Shown here piece by piece: positions 52,948-63,698 of a stretch of DNA of 64,000 nt. This DNA is from Pseudomonadales bacterium. Lineage in GTDB: Bacteria > Pseudomonadota > Gammaproteobacteria > Pseudomonadales > Azotimanducaceae. Numbering within the stretch: position 1 is the stretch's first letter; each line of letters begins with the position of its first letter. Both the position numbers and the translations under genes were made by a program. The notes under the pieces were generated by a model. It was given only the letters and a program-made list of their open reading frames with translations, did not search any database and had not been told where the DNA came from. The DNA lies in contig JANQJA010000020.1 in the NCBI GenBank assembly GCA_028281885.1, forward strand, positions 62,001-126,000, in the 5' to 3' direction.

Positions 52948-55566
52948 CTAAGCTGGCGGGTCAGGGACCCTGGGCTGTTGAGTGTCGGCTTTTGCGGACA
53001 GGACGCGAGCGACATGCTCAAGCAGCTCACCGATACCAAATGGTTTCTGGATAAACTCTTCTTCCGACTCTATCCGCTCCAGCACGTCGGCGGAGTATCC
53101 TGACATGAATAGCACGTGGATATCTGGTTGTTGCTCCTTGATTGCCTTGGCAAGGTCAAGTCCGTTCATGCTGGGCATGATGATGTCAGTGAGTAGCAGG
53201 TCGAACTGATTTCCGGACGCTAGCAGGTCGATTGCCTTCTGAGGTTCGTCGACAGGTGTTACCTCATAGCCTGTCCGGGCCAGTGATCTTTCGATCAGCT
53301 TCAGCACTGCTGCTTCATCATCGACGACCAGTATTCGCTTGTCCGGAACTGATGCTTGTGTCGTGGTGTTCGAAGTTGATGCCATGACCTCTCCACTGTC
53401 TCTGGGTAGCAGTAACGACATGGTTGTTCCTTCACCTGCCTGGCTTTGGCAGATGATGTAACCATTATTTTGCTTGATAATGCCGTACACAGTCGAAAGA
53501 CCAAGACCGGTTCCCTCGTCCATCGACTTGGTGGAATAGAAGGGCTCAAAAATCCGATTACTGATTGCTTCGTCCATGCCCGTGCCGTTGTCGACGATGT
53601 CGAGCCTGATGTAGTCAGTATCATCTGATATGCCAATCTGCCGATCCAGTCCGGCGGCCTGATCTGCCGGCACGTTACAAGTCCGTATGATGATCTCGCC
53701 AACATCGTTAATCGCGTCCCTGGAATTAACGATGATGTTGGTTAGTACCTGTCTCAGCTGGTTCGGATCAATGTAAGTATTCCATAGTTTCTCATCAGGC
53801 TTGAAGGCAAGTTGGATGTTGCTGCCAATAGAACGCTGCAGCATCATCTGCATGGACTTCACTTCTTCGTTGACGTTTATCGTGCGACGTTCTGTTACCT
53901 GCTTGCGGGCGAATGCGAGAAGTTGACTCGTCAGGGTGGAGGAATGTCGCGCCGCGCTGCGAATGTCCTGCGCCAGTGCCATGACTTCCGGTCTGTCTTT
54001 CAGCGCGTCAATCAATTCTTCCGCACTGCCAAGTATGGTCTGCAGGGCATTGTTGTGATCGTGAGCGATACCCCCGGCCAGGGTACCGATGGATTCCATT
54101 TTTCGAGATTGTAGTAACGCCTGTTCCAGTTCCTTTTGCTGGGTGACGTCGCGCTTGATGGCAATATAGCCCGCAATATTGCCATCCTTGTCCCGTACCT
54201 TCGACAGCGTGGTTTCGACCTGTAGCAGCCGGCCATCTTTGCGTCTGTTGACGAGGATTCCTTTCCACGTACCTTCCTGTCGGACCTTCTCCCGCGACTC
54301 GCGGACCAATGCAGGATCGTTCTCGGGCGTGCGCCACGGCCTGTCACTAATGCCGACAACGTCCTCCCGGGCATAGCCGAAGATCTCTTCGAAAGCCGGA
54401 TTGACATACCGGATTTTTCGTTCGTTATCTGTGATGATAACGACCTCTCCCGAGTCTTCGATGGCGGACATCAAAAGGTCCTTCTCTTCGTCGCGGATGA
54501 ACTGCTCGGTTTCGTCGATAAAGTACCCCCCCAATAGCACCTCTTCACCGCTCTTGATTGGAAAGATTCGCCCTTGCAGGTGTCGAACCTTGCCGTCTGG
54601 ATGGGCGTATGTGTCCTTGATGTCCTTTGGCCTCAGGCTCTTCAGGATCTCATCTTCGCGCGCGACCAGTCGCCCGGCCATCGCCGGGGGAAAGATCTCC
54701 TGGACGGATTTGCCCTCGAAGGTCCGCTGGTCATAGTAAGACTTCTGGCGAAACTCGCTGGAAGCCGTGGAGTAGCGATAGACATGGTTTGCGTCCTTGA
54801 TAAAGACGCTGCCGGGAAAGGATTCCATAAATGCCCGAAACTTGGCTTCACTCTGCTTCAGCGCTTCCTGGCTTTTGATAACCTCCGTCGTATCTATGGT
54901 GACGGAGATCACCTTGTATACGACGTTGTTTTCATCTATCAGTGGCTTGCCGACAGTGACCATGTTGCGGACGGTACCGTCGCGGCAGGTGAGTTTGTGC
55001 GTGATCGTGAAGCTCTTGGCCTTTAACCGGGCTTGCATGAAACAGTCGCGGACCTCGGCCAGTTCCTCTTTCGGGATGACCGAGCGAAGCTGGAATCTGA
55101 CATCAGTCGTACATGGCGGTGGCTGTTTTCCCGTGAGGGAAAAGAAATTGCGGGAAACGCGATAGGTGTCACTCTGGATATCCCACTCGACTGAAAAGCC
55201 ACGCAACAGGGACTCGGACTCATTCAGCAGCCCTCTCGCGTTTTTGATCTCGACTTCATCGAATGTGGGATCTTCGGAAAGAACTTCCGTAAGTTCGATC
55301 AGAAAGGTGCTGAGTGTGTTGTCAGTGGCACGGATGGCAGCCTGCAGCACGAAATCATCAGGGCCGTGAAATCGAAGCTTTTTAACGACAGATTCGCTGT
55401 TGGGCCTGATATCGCACCAGTGCTCGCCCGGGCACAGTGACTCAAAAGTATGAGGCTGGTCCGGCAGCAGACTGACGCAGGATTGGTTCCTGAAGGTGAC
55501 GTGACCCGACTCATCAACGAGTAATACAGCGGTAGTGAGGCGAGCCAGAATGGACTCGATCGGCAA
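52948..55566 (-). CDS. Multi-PAS hybrid histidine kinase
   Basis: An 872-residue cytoplasmic sensor without membrane helices. A short PAS-like segment (about 1-60) is followed by three PAS domains (about 125-230, 245-365 and 375-490, the last with FEEIFGYAREDV). HisKA follows with phospho-accepting His in GGIAHDHNNAL (about 502), then HATPase (GTGLGLSTVYGI) and a C-terminal receiver with LLLTDIIMPS (Asp about 794). No transcription factor is adjacent; output may go through phosphotransfer to another protein. Confidence 0.92.
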   Translation of the reverse strand: MPIESILARLTTAVLLVDESGHVTFRNQSCVSLLPDQPHTFESLCPGEHWCDIRPNSESVVKKLRFHGPDDFVLQAAIRATDNTLSTFLIELTEVLSEDPTFDEVEIKNARGLLNESESLLRGFSVEWDIQSDTYRVSRNFFSLTGKQPPPCTTDVRFQLRSVIPKEELAEVRDCFMQARLKAKSFTITHKLTCRDGTVRNMVTVGKPLIDENNVVYKVISVTIDTTEVIKSQEALKQSEAKFRAFMESFPGSVFIKDANHVYRYSTASSEFRQKSYYDQRTFEGKSVQEIFPPAMAGRLVAREDEILKSLRPKDIKDTYAHPDGKVRHLQGRIFPIKSGEEVLLGGYFIDETEQFIRDEEKDLLMSAIEDSGEVVIITDNERKIRYVNPAFEEIFGYAREDVVGISDRPWRTPENDPALVRESREKVRQEGTWKGILVNRRKDGRLLQVETTLSKVRDKDGNIAGYIAIKRDVTQQKELEQALLQSRKMESIGTLAGGIAHDHNNALQTILGSAEELIDALKDRPEVMALAQDIRSAARHSSTLTSQLLAFARKQVTERRTINVNEEVKSMQMMLQRSIGSNIQLAFKPDEKLWNTYIDPNQLRQVLTNIIVNSRDAINDVGEIIIRTCNVPADQAAGLDRQIGISDDTDYIRLDIVDNGTGMDEAISNRIFEPFYSTKSMDEGTGLGLSTVYGIIKQNNGYIICQSQAGEGTTMSLLLPRDSGEVMASTSNTTTQASVPDKRILVVDDEAAVLKLIERSLARTGYEVTPVDEPQKAIDLLASGNQFDLLLTDIIMPSMNGLDLAKAIKEQQPDIHVLFMSGYSADVLERIESEEEFIQKPFGIGELLEHVARVLSAKADTQQPRVPDPPA

Positions 55567-55677
55567 GCTGTTTACCTCTTCCTTGTTTATTATTGATTAT
55601 CTTTTGTTACAGCTATTTTCTTGTTACCGGTCGTTGGTGTTTAACGAAACTTAGTGGTGACTTTACTTCCGGAAAAC

Positions 55678-57477
55678 TCAGGCTACGTTGCGTTTGGCGG
55701 ACTCAAGTCGCTGCTGCAACTGCTCGAGCTGGTCTTGCAATGCTCCCGGTAGTCGGTCACCAAACCGGGCAAAGTATTCCTCAATCAAAGGGATTTCCTG
55801 CAGCCAGCCATCGATCTCAACACGAAGCAACTGGGCAATCTGGGATTCGGTCAGGCCCAGCCCGTCAAGGTCGAGGGCATCGATGGTCGGAAGATTCCCG
55901 ATTGGCGTTTCAATGGCCTCCGCTGTACCACTGCACCGCTCAAAGATCCATTTGAGCACCCTCGAATTCTCACCGAATCCGGGCCAGACAAACTTGTCGT
56001 GTTCATCTTTGCGAAACCAGTTGACGTAATAGATCGCGGGCAGTTCGACATCCTTGCGTCGCCCCGTTTCAAGCCAGTGGCTCCAGTAGTCCGCCATGTT
56101 GTAACCGCAGAAGGGCAGCATCGCCATCGGGTCACGACGCAGCTCGCCGACCGTGCCTGCAGCGGCGGCTGTCTTCTCAGAGCTGACGATGGCGCCGAAG
56201 AAGGTTCCCTGTTCCCAGCTACTGGCTTCATTCACCAGTGGAACCACGGTTGCCCGTCGCCCGCCGAACAGAATCGCGCTGATTGGCACGCCTTCCAGTG
56301 CTTCCCACTCATCGGCGATGACAGGGCATTGTGCCGCGGAAACCGTGAATCGTGCATTGGGATGCGCGGCGTGAGTATCGGAGTCAGGTGTCCAGTTGTT
56401 ACCTTTCCAGTCGATCAGGTGAGGTGGTGGCTCCGGTGTCATGCCTTCCCACCAGACATCGCCGTCGTCGGTCTCGGCGACGTTGGTAAATATGCAGTTG
56501 CCAGTGAGGGTTTTCATGGCGTTGGCGTTGGAGTCCAGACCCGTACCGGGTGCGACACCAAAAAATCCCGCTTCCGGGTTGATGGCGTACAGGCGACCGT
56601 CCTTGCCAAACTTCATCCAGCAGATGTCGTCGCCCACTGTCTCCACCTTCCAGCCGGGAATGGTGGGCTCCAGCATGGCAAGATTGGTCTTGCCACAGGC
56701 GCTGGGGAAAGCGCCGGCAATGTATTTTGATTCACCGTCGGGATTGGTCAGCTTGAGGATGAGCATGTGTTCTGCCAGCCAGCCTTCGTCCCTTGCCATC
56801 GCAGAGGCGATTCGCAGGGCGAAGCATTTTTTGCCCAGCAGCGCGTTGCCACCGTAGCCGGAACCGAACGACCAGATCTCGCGAGTCTCCGGAAAATGTG
56901 CGATGTAGAGATTTTCGGGATTGCAGGGCCAGGGTACGTCCTGTTTGCCGTCGGTCAGGGGGACACCCACCGAGTGAACGCAGGGTACAAAGTCGCCGTC
57001 AGCGCCCAGTTCATCGAGGACAGCCTGGCCGACCCGGGTCATGATGTGCATGCTGACAACGACGTAGGGCGAATCGGTAATCTCGACCCCGATATGGGCG
57101 ATGGGCGAGCCGACGGGCCCCATGGAGAAGGGGATGACATACATTGTCCGGCCCCGCATGGCGCCGTCAAACAGGCGGTTCAGTGTTGACCGCATCTCAG
57201 CGGGCGCGATCCAGTTGTTGGTAGGGCCTGCGTCGGACTGTTCGTTTGCGCAGATATAGGTGCGCCCTTCAACGCGGGCGACATCGACCGGATCAGATCG
57301 GACCAGATAGCTGTTGGGTCGGATTTCAGGATTGAGCTGCTTGGCAACGCCGGACGCGGTAAGAATATCCCACATCCGATCGTATTCATCCTTGCTACCG
57401 TCACAGATGACAACGTCGTCCGGCTTGCAAAGCTGCCGGATATCGTCGATCCATGACTGTAACTTGCTATTGAGCAT
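55678..57477 (-). CDS. pckG: Phosphoenolpyruvate carboxykinase (GTP)
   Basis: A 599-residue enzyme converting oxaloacetate to PEP with GTP, the first committed step of gluconeogenesis. The GTP-type P-loop is [16 protein letters not shown] and the reactive-cysteine region is characteristic of PckG, not the ATP-dependent PckA of E. coli. Complete. It would allow growth on acetate, fatty acids or amino acids, fitting the thiolase and acyl-CoA synthetases nearby. An ACCCGC/GCGGGT dyad at 57537-57550 lies upstream as a possible operator. Confidence 0.97.
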   Translation of the reverse strand: MLNSKLQSWIDDIRQLCKPDDVVICDGSKDEYDRMWDILTASGVAKQLNPEIRPNSYLVRSDPVDVARVEGRTYICANEQSDAGPTNNWIAPAEMRSTLNRLFDGAMRGRTMYVIPFSMGPVGSPIAHIGVEITDSPYVVVSMHIMTRVGQAVLDELGADGDFVPCVHSVGVPLTDGKQDVPWPCNPENLYIAHFPETREIWSFGSGYGGNALLGKKCFALRIASAMARDEGWLAEHMLILKLTNPDGESKYIAGAFPSACGKTNLAMLEPTIPGWKVETVGDDICWMKFGKDGRLYAINPEAGFFGVAPGTGLDSNANAMKTLTGNCIFTNVAETDDGDVWWEGMTPEPPPHLIDWKGNNWTPDSDTHAAHPNARFTVSAAQCPVIADEWEALEGVPISAILFGGRRATVVPLVNEASSWEQGTFFGAIVSSEKTAAAAGTVGELRRDPMAMLPFCGYNMADYWSHWLETGRRKDVELPAIYYVNWFRKDEHDKFVWPGFGENSRVLKWIFERCSGTAEAIETPIGNLPTIDALDLDGLGLTESQIAQLLRVEIDGWLQEIPLIEEYFARFGDRLPGALQDQLEQLQQRLESAKRNVA

Positions 57478-57666
57478 GTTCTTACCTTGTTGTTCTGAAA
57501 AGGCGTTCTGGATACACCTGGATTACGCGGAGGAGAACCCGCAAGCGGGTAGCCGGCCTACCTCGGAAAAGGACGAAGGATAACTGATCTGGCAGCCGCG
57601 GTACATTGACCCAGAGGAATAGATTACTTGCTTACAATTCTTTGTTTGCACCTATTTCCAGGCGGT

Positions 57667-59370
57667 TCAGGCGGCGTCTTCGAGCGCCAGCCTATCGCGG
57701 AGTTCACGTTTCATGAACTTGCCGTTGGCGTTGCGAGGCAAGGGGTCTGCCAGCAGCCAGATATAGCGTGGGACCTTGTGTTTAGCCATGCGAGAGAAGC
57801 AGATTTCCCTGATTTCGGCTGCGGTCATTTCGGCGCCTGGTCGCAGTACAATGGCCGCGCCAACTTCTTCCCCGAGCCGGTCGTCCGGCACGCCAAAGGC
57901 AGAGCATTCAGCCACGCCATCGATGGCGAAAATCACGCTTTCCACCTCGGCGCAGTAGATGTTCTCGCCACCTCTGAGCACCATATCCTTGACCCGGTCG
58001 ACAATATAGATGAAGCCATCTTCATCCATTCTTGCGACATCGCCCGTGTGCAGCCAGCCATCGGTGATGGTTTCTGCTGTGGCCTCGGGCTTGTTGTGGT
58101 AACCCCTGATCACCGCGCCGCCCTTGACCCAGAGTTCGCCGACTTCTCCGGTTGGCAATGCATGACCGTCGGCGTCCACTACCTTTGCCTCGAAAGCCGG
58201 CATCGGTCGACCGCAGCTGTCCGGTCGGTCGATGAAGTAGTCGCCGCCGATAGACGTGATGATGCCGCTGGTTTCCGTCATGCCGTAGCCCGTTCCCGGT
58301 CTTGCGTTCCGGACCGCGTTGTTAATCTTGCCGACCAGGTCGGGTTGAAGCTGGGCGCCACCACCGCTGACCGCGATGAGGGTCGAGGTGTCGTACTTGT
58401 CGTAGTCGGGATGCGAAATCAGCTCTCTTGCCATGGTTGGCACGCCGCCCACCGATGTGATCTTCTCCTGTTCAATCAGCTTCAGGGCAGCGAGGGCGTC
58501 CCATCGATACATGAGAACGAGTTTGCCCCCGGTTCTCGTGGTGGCGTGGGTGCCGCAGTTGTTGGCGGTCACGTGGAACAGGGGCGTATTGACCAGGGTT
58601 GCCCGAATCGGTGCCTGGGCGGGGTCGGGAGGATTAATTCCCTTTGCCCTCGCCAGTGCCAGCGGCATGGCCTGGCCCCAGAATGCCATGTTCATGATAT
58701 TGGTCACGCAGCTGCGGTGAGTCTGGATTGCTCCCTTGGGATAACCCGTCGTGCCAGAGGTATAAAAGATGCAGACATCGTCATCGGTGTCGATCTGCAC
58801 GTCAGGCAGCGGCCCTTTCTCGGCCAGCAGGTCAGAGAACGGGATCACATCTTCGGCGGGCTCGGTCAGGCGTGCTCCGACCGCGGTGAGCCCGCTGAAG
58901 TGTTGCCGAATGGCGTTGAATCGCTCAAGACGTTCCTGGTCGCAGATGAGCAGGCGGGGTTTCGAATCCTCCAGGCCGTAGCGCATCTCATCTTCGACCC
59001 ACCAGGCGTTCATGCCGATAACGGTGATTCCAGAACACACGCAGGCCCAGTAAATCAGCAGCCACTCAGGATAGTTACGCATTGCGATGGCAACATGGTC
59101 GCCCTTGCCGATTCCCTGTTGCTGGAACCAGCAAGCGATAGCCGCGACGTCGCGATGGGCGTCGGCGTAGGTCCACCTCTCGTCCTCGTATACAAGATAC
59201 TCACGTTCGGCGAACGCCGCTGAGGACAGCCACACATCCCTCAGACTACAGGGCGCGTCCTTGTAGGTTCGGGTAGGAATACCGCGGATGTTTGTTTCAG
59301 TAATTTCGAACGGACCCTGACTCGTCAGTTGGTCCCAGACTTCTCGCAGTTCCTTATACATCTGCTGCAT
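57667..59370 (-). CDS. Acyl-CoA synthetase (AMP-forming)
   Basis: A 567-residue class I adenylate-forming enzyme. The phosphate loop is FYTSGTTGYPKGAI, with YGMTETSG and the C-terminal hinge GDVARMDEDGFIYIVDRVKD. The C-terminal lysine lies in PRNANGKFMKRELRD. It activates a carboxylic acid to its CoA thioester. The substrate is unknown; it belongs to a different branch from the FATP-type enzyme at 32-34 kb. Confidence 0.92.
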   Translation of the reverse strand: MQQMYKELREVWDQLTSQGPFEITETNIRGIPTRTYKDAPCSLRDVWLSSAAFAEREYLVYEDERWTYADAHRDVAAIACWFQQQGIGKGDHVAIAMRNYPEWLLIYWACVCSGITVIGMNAWWVEDEMRYGLEDSKPRLLICDQERLERFNAIRQHFSGLTAVGARLTEPAEDVIPFSDLLAEKGPLPDVQIDTDDDVCIFYTSGTTGYPKGAIQTHRSCVTNIMNMAFWGQAMPLALARAKGINPPDPAQAPIRATLVNTPLFHVTANNCGTHATTRTGGKLVLMYRWDALAALKLIEQEKITSVGGVPTMARELISHPDYDKYDTSTLIAVSGGGAQLQPDLVGKINNAVRNARPGTGYGMTETSGIITSIGGDYFIDRPDSCGRPMPAFEAKVVDADGHALPTGEVGELWVKGGAVIRGYHNKPEATAETITDGWLHTGDVARMDEDGFIYIVDRVKDMVLRGGENIYCAEVESVIFAIDGVAECSAFGVPDDRLGEEVGAAIVLRPGAEMTAAEIREICFSRMAKHKVPRYIWLLADPLPRNANGKFMKRELRDRLALEDAA

Positions 59371-59394
59371 TCCCTCTTACTGATGCTAGCGGCA

Positions 59395-60225
59395 CTAGTG
59401 AATCGTTGGGGGCGATCCTTCCAGCGCCAGAAGGCGCTTGCTGGCCATGTTTTTTATCTGGTCGTCTTCGCTGGCTTGCAGCGCCTGGGTATAGGTATCG
59501 CGGGCCAGACTGACCTTGCCCTGCATCTCGTAGATGGCGCCCAGTTGTATGGTGAATTCTTCCTGTTCGGGTCTAAGCAGAAGCTGCCGCTCGATACAGC
59601 TCTCGCTCTCATCCCAGGACTTACTGCGCCAGAATATCTGCTTGAGATTATCCAGCACCCGAATAAGTATGGCTTTGTTGCCCGCTGATTCCAGATAGTG
59701 TGGCTGCATGCGGGTCCGGCTTCCGGCTACCTGGCGAAGCAGCGTGGCGCAGTCAGTTTCTGAAAGAAAACGGCCGGTAAATGGATCGACGAACAGTGGA
59801 CGATCATCGCCGTAGCGGACCAGGAAATGTCCGGGAAAGTTCACGCCGTGAACAGGTAACTTGAGGCGCGCTCCCAGCGCGATATGAATGATGGCGAGTG
59901 TGATTGGAATTCCGTAGCGAGAATCGATCACCCGGTTGAGATAGCTGTTCTCGGGCGCGTAGTAGTGCTTTACGTTGCCGGAGAACCCTTCCTCCCGATG
60001 AATAAAATCGTTGAGGGACGAAACCGACACACCCAGCGAGGTGGTCGCATCAAAGACCTGTTCGAACTTATTGGCGAGCTGGTCCAGTGTGACGAGGTAG
60101 GCGTCCAGGTCAAAGGCATCATCGGTTTCGGCGGCAATCAGCAGCGCCGCGTAGTCGAGGGCAATGTCTTCGTCCTTCTGCACAGCGAGAGCCCCGAACT
60201 GCGCACGGACTTCTTCTTTCTGCAT
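59395..60225 (-). CDS. SirB1 family protein (transglutaminase-like plus TPR)
   Basis: A 276-residue SirB1/DUF4449-type protein: a transglutaminase-like N-terminal fold (about 30-195, containing DSRYGIPITLAIIHIALGARL and GVNFPGHFLVRY) followed by a TPR-like tail (about 205-270). A catalytic Cys-His-Asp triad is not clear, as usual in this family. Family function is uncertain; the name comes from an invasion-gene locus. Confidence 0.88.
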   Translation of the reverse strand: MQKEEVRAQFGALAVQKDEDIALDYAALLIAAETDDAFDLDAYLVTLDQLANKFEQVFDATTSLGVSVSSLNDFIHREEGFSGNVKHYYAPENSYLNRVIDSRYGIPITLAIIHIALGARLKLPVHGVNFPGHFLVRYGDDRPLFVDPFTGRFLSETDCATLLRQVAGSRTRMQPHYLESAGNKAILIRVLDNLKQIFWRSKSWDESESCIERQLLLRPEQEEFTIQLGAIYEMQGKVSLARDTYTQALQASEDDQIKNMASKRLLALEGSPPTIH

Positions 60226-60281
60226 TGGCGAAGCTCCAGGCTGCCCACATCTTTACAATCCTGACCTGCAGATGCAATTGA

Positions 60282-61235
<954 letters not shown>

Positions 61236-61316
61236 GCGGCGATTATATCAACTTGGTGCAGCGGATTTCGTACGGCGCATCAGGCAGAATCCATTGCGTT
61301 CGCAAGGAGGGCAATG

Positions 61317-61766
61317 ATGTTACGCGAGGGTGAGTTTGTCCCGGACGTCGAATTGCAGCTCGATGATGGTCGACAACTGCGACTTGATGACCTGCTCAGG
61401 CAGGGACCGGTCATTGTTTTCTTCTATCCGGCCGATTTCACGCCCATTTGTACTCGCGAGGTGTGTGGCCTGCGAGATGTCCATCCTGCGGTGGTGTCGG
61501 CTGGTTATCAGGTGATCGGGGTCAGCCCGCAGTCTACCGAAAGTCACGCACGGTTCCGTCGACAATACAGCCTGCCGTATCCGTTGGCCTGTGACGAAGA
61601 TCGAAAACTGATCGGGGCGTTCGGCGTCAGCGGGCCGCTCGGCTTTGGCGTTCGTCGTGCTACGTTCGTCATTGCCGAGGATGGCCTGATTACTCGCCGG
61701 GTTGTAGCGGACTTAACCGTCGGCACCCACCTTGGGATGATCGCGGAAGCGATTGCCGGGAACTGA
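61317..61766 (+). CDS. Peroxiredoxin (Bcp/AhpC-TSA type)
   Basis: 149 residues, with AAGGAGG 6 nt before the ATG at 61317 (an adjacent ATG at 61314 is also possible); in-frame codons further upstream are not conserved. The peroxidatic Cys lies in PADFTPICTREVCGLRD with a second Cys five residues later, the Bcp/PrxQ arrangement. It reduces peroxides with thioredoxin. Convergent with the sensor kinase at 61767. Confidence 0.92.
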   Translation: MLREGEFVPDVELQLDDGRQLRLDDLLRQGPVIVFFYPADFTPICTREVCGLRDVHPAVVSAGYQVIGVSPQSTESHARFRRQYSLPYPLACDEDRKLIGAFGVSGPLGFGVRRATFVIAEDGLITRRVVADLTVGTHLGMIAEAIAGN

Positions 61767-63698
61767 TCACGGTCGTGTTCCCCTTACCGAGAGAATGGGC
61801 AGGTACGCAGTGGCAACAACGCCGCCTCCATCTTCCTGGTCCTGCAGTTGAATGTGACCGCCGTGGAATTCTGCAATCAGCCGGGCGATATAGAGCCCAA
61901 GGCCGAGGTGTATGTCGTCGCCGTTTTGATCAGACCGATATGAGCCAGTGCCATCGAGCAGTTTGGCGGCAGGTGCTGGCAGCAGGGGGCCGTCGTTGAT
62001 GATGCGAATCACTGCCTGGTCATCGGCTTCTGTCAGTTGTACGCGTACGGTGGTGTTTGCCGTCGCAAAATCCATCGCGTTGCTGACCAGTTTGTCCAAC
62101 AACTGATTGATCAGCTCTGGCAGTCCAAGGATGCGATCAAATTTGCCTGACACTTCCAGTGAAAATGCCTGGTCGGGATAAGCGACTTCATAGCCGCGCA
62201 TACATCCCTCAACGACAGCGGTAATGTCGAAATATTCATAGTCACCAGGTTCCAGGCTCTGCTCCAGTCGACTTGCCTCAGACATCGCAGTGAGGATTGT
62301 CCCGAGTCTGCTGGCGCCTTCTTTTGCCCGTTGGATATAGATGTTGTTCTCGCTGTCGCTGCTCTCCATGGTGAGATGATCGAGTGATGAGTTCACGATC
62401 GTCAGCGGTGTCCGCAGCTCGTGTGACAGCCGTCGCGACATCTGCTCCAGATGTCTGATGCGCTCGTTGAGCTGAGTCATGTCTTCTTCAAGTCCCGACA
62501 ACGGGTCGGCGACATCAGACGGGGGTGTTCTGGGCGCGGTTTGTAACCGGCGAATGCGAGCGTTGAAGCGTGCTGCGAAGATGAAAAGTGCCAGCGCGGC
62601 CACGGCGGTATATATCAGGGTCAGGATAATAATCAGCCGGATGGTCTGACTGCGGGCGTCAGTGACAGCGTTGGTGTTCCGGCTGGCAATGAGCGTGCCA
62701 CTCGCATCTCCGGTTGTGCTCACCACGGCCGCTGCCGCGGCCAGTAGAGTCTGTCCCTCGCCAGACGACGTCATGGCGACCGTGTCGGTAATAGGAATGA
62801 TCCCGGGCCGGGTCGCCATGGTTGTGCCTGCCCGTTTACGACCCTCAGCGTCAAGTAATACCAGTTGCAGTTCGCCTGCGCCGAGACTGTCGAGCAGACC
62901 GTTGAGCGATTGCTGTGGCAGGATGATTCGACCGATGTCTTCCGCATAGGTGGTACTGGCCGATCCGATAGAGACACGAGGTTGCCGCGCTGCGGCGTCG
63001 TCAATGTCCGTGACGCTAATGGCGAATTGCGAGCTGACCAGCGGCAACGGGATCCTGATTTCGACGTCATAACCTGACGCAGTTTCCCGCCACCAGGCCT
63101 CGATGTTATCGACGGGGCGCAGGGCCCGGCTGCCCTGGTCGGGTCCAGCGACTTCAAACACGGTGGCAACACCTGATTCAGCGGGTGCAAGCGTGTAGCG
63201 TGTGAATCGCCCGGACGGTGCGATGGTCGCGAACTGGACGTGATCGTTCCTGTGTACGCTAAGGCTGCCAGGTTCGCGGTAGATCACCACATCGTCGGTG
63301 GCGCGAAGATAGAGAAACAGATCGTTACCCTGGACCGCCGAGATGACATCAAACTGGAGTGACTCATCGTCGTACGGCTCGTTCACTTCCAGTGTATGTT
63401 GGATACCGTAACTTTCACGCCGATTGGTCAGTTCGCCGTAATCCTCATCGACGCCATCGACGGTTATCCAATTGTTGGCGGTATGAGCAAAGAGCGCATT
63501 GCCTGCAACGGGGAGGAGCGTCTCGCGGACCTCTGTGTGTTGGCTGAGCTGGGTTGCAATCAGGCGAGTCAGTCGCGCGAGTCCCTGTTGCTCCTGTTCG
63601 GCAACGATGGACTCGTAGCCCCGCAACAATGGGATAGACAACAGGCCGACGAGGATGAGAGGCAGGCAGGCGAGCAGAACTCCCGGCAGTGGTTTCAT
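61767..63698 (-). CDS. Sensor histidine kinase resembling proteobacterial dedicated-sortase-system kinase
   Basis: 643 residues. An N-terminal membrane helix is followed by a large periplasmic CBM9-like beta-sandwich (about 70-255) and a second helix (about 350-380). HisKA follows with SRRLSHELRTPL (His about 426), then an HATPase domain. The combination matches what I recall of TIGR03785, a kinase usually linked to a marine proteobacterial sortase and its LPXTG target. No sortase is in the window. It overlaps its response regulator by 4 nt, so they form one operon. Confidence 0.75.
   Translation of the reverse strand: MKPLPGVLLACLPLILVGLLSIPLLRGYESIVAEQEQQGLARLTRLIATQLSQHTEVRETLLPVAGNALFAHTANNWITVDGVDEDYGELTNRRESYGIQHTLEVNEPYDDESLQFDVISAVQGNDLFLYLRATDDVVIYREPGSLSVHRNDHVQFATIAPSGRFTRYTLAPAESGVATVFEVAGPDQGSRALRPVDNIEAWWRETASGYDVEIRIPLPLVSSQFAISVTDIDDAAARQPRVSIGSASTTYAEDIGRIILPQQSLNGLLDSLGAGELQLVLLDAEGRKRAGTTMATRPGIIPITDTVAMTSSGEGQTLLAAAAAVVSTTGDASGTLIASRNTNAVTDARSQTIRLIIILTLIYTAVAALALFIFAARFNARIRRLQTAPRTPPSDVADPLSGLEEDMTQLNERIRHLEQMSRRLSHELRTPLTIVNSSLDHLTMESSDSENNIYIQRAKEGASRLGTILTAMSEASRLEQSLEPGDYEYFDITAVVEGCMRGYEVAYPDQAFSLEVSGKFDRILGLPELINQLLDKLVSNAMDFATANTTVRVQLTEADDQAVIRIINDGPLLPAPAAKLLDGTGSYRSDQNGDDIHLGLGLYIARLIAEFHGGHIQLQDQEDGGGVVATAYLPILSVRGTRP

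Noticed and set aside
57537-57550. ACCCGC-AA-GCGGGT hairpin as a terminator
   Set aside because: The loop would be only 2 nt and no T-run follows; it is kept only as a possible operator before pckG.
57628-59223. A 531-codon open frame on the plus strand opposite the acyl-CoA synthetase
   Set aside because: It is antisense to a protein with unmistakable AMP-ligase motifs, and its own translation is rich in Gly, His, Val and Cys without any recognisable domain.
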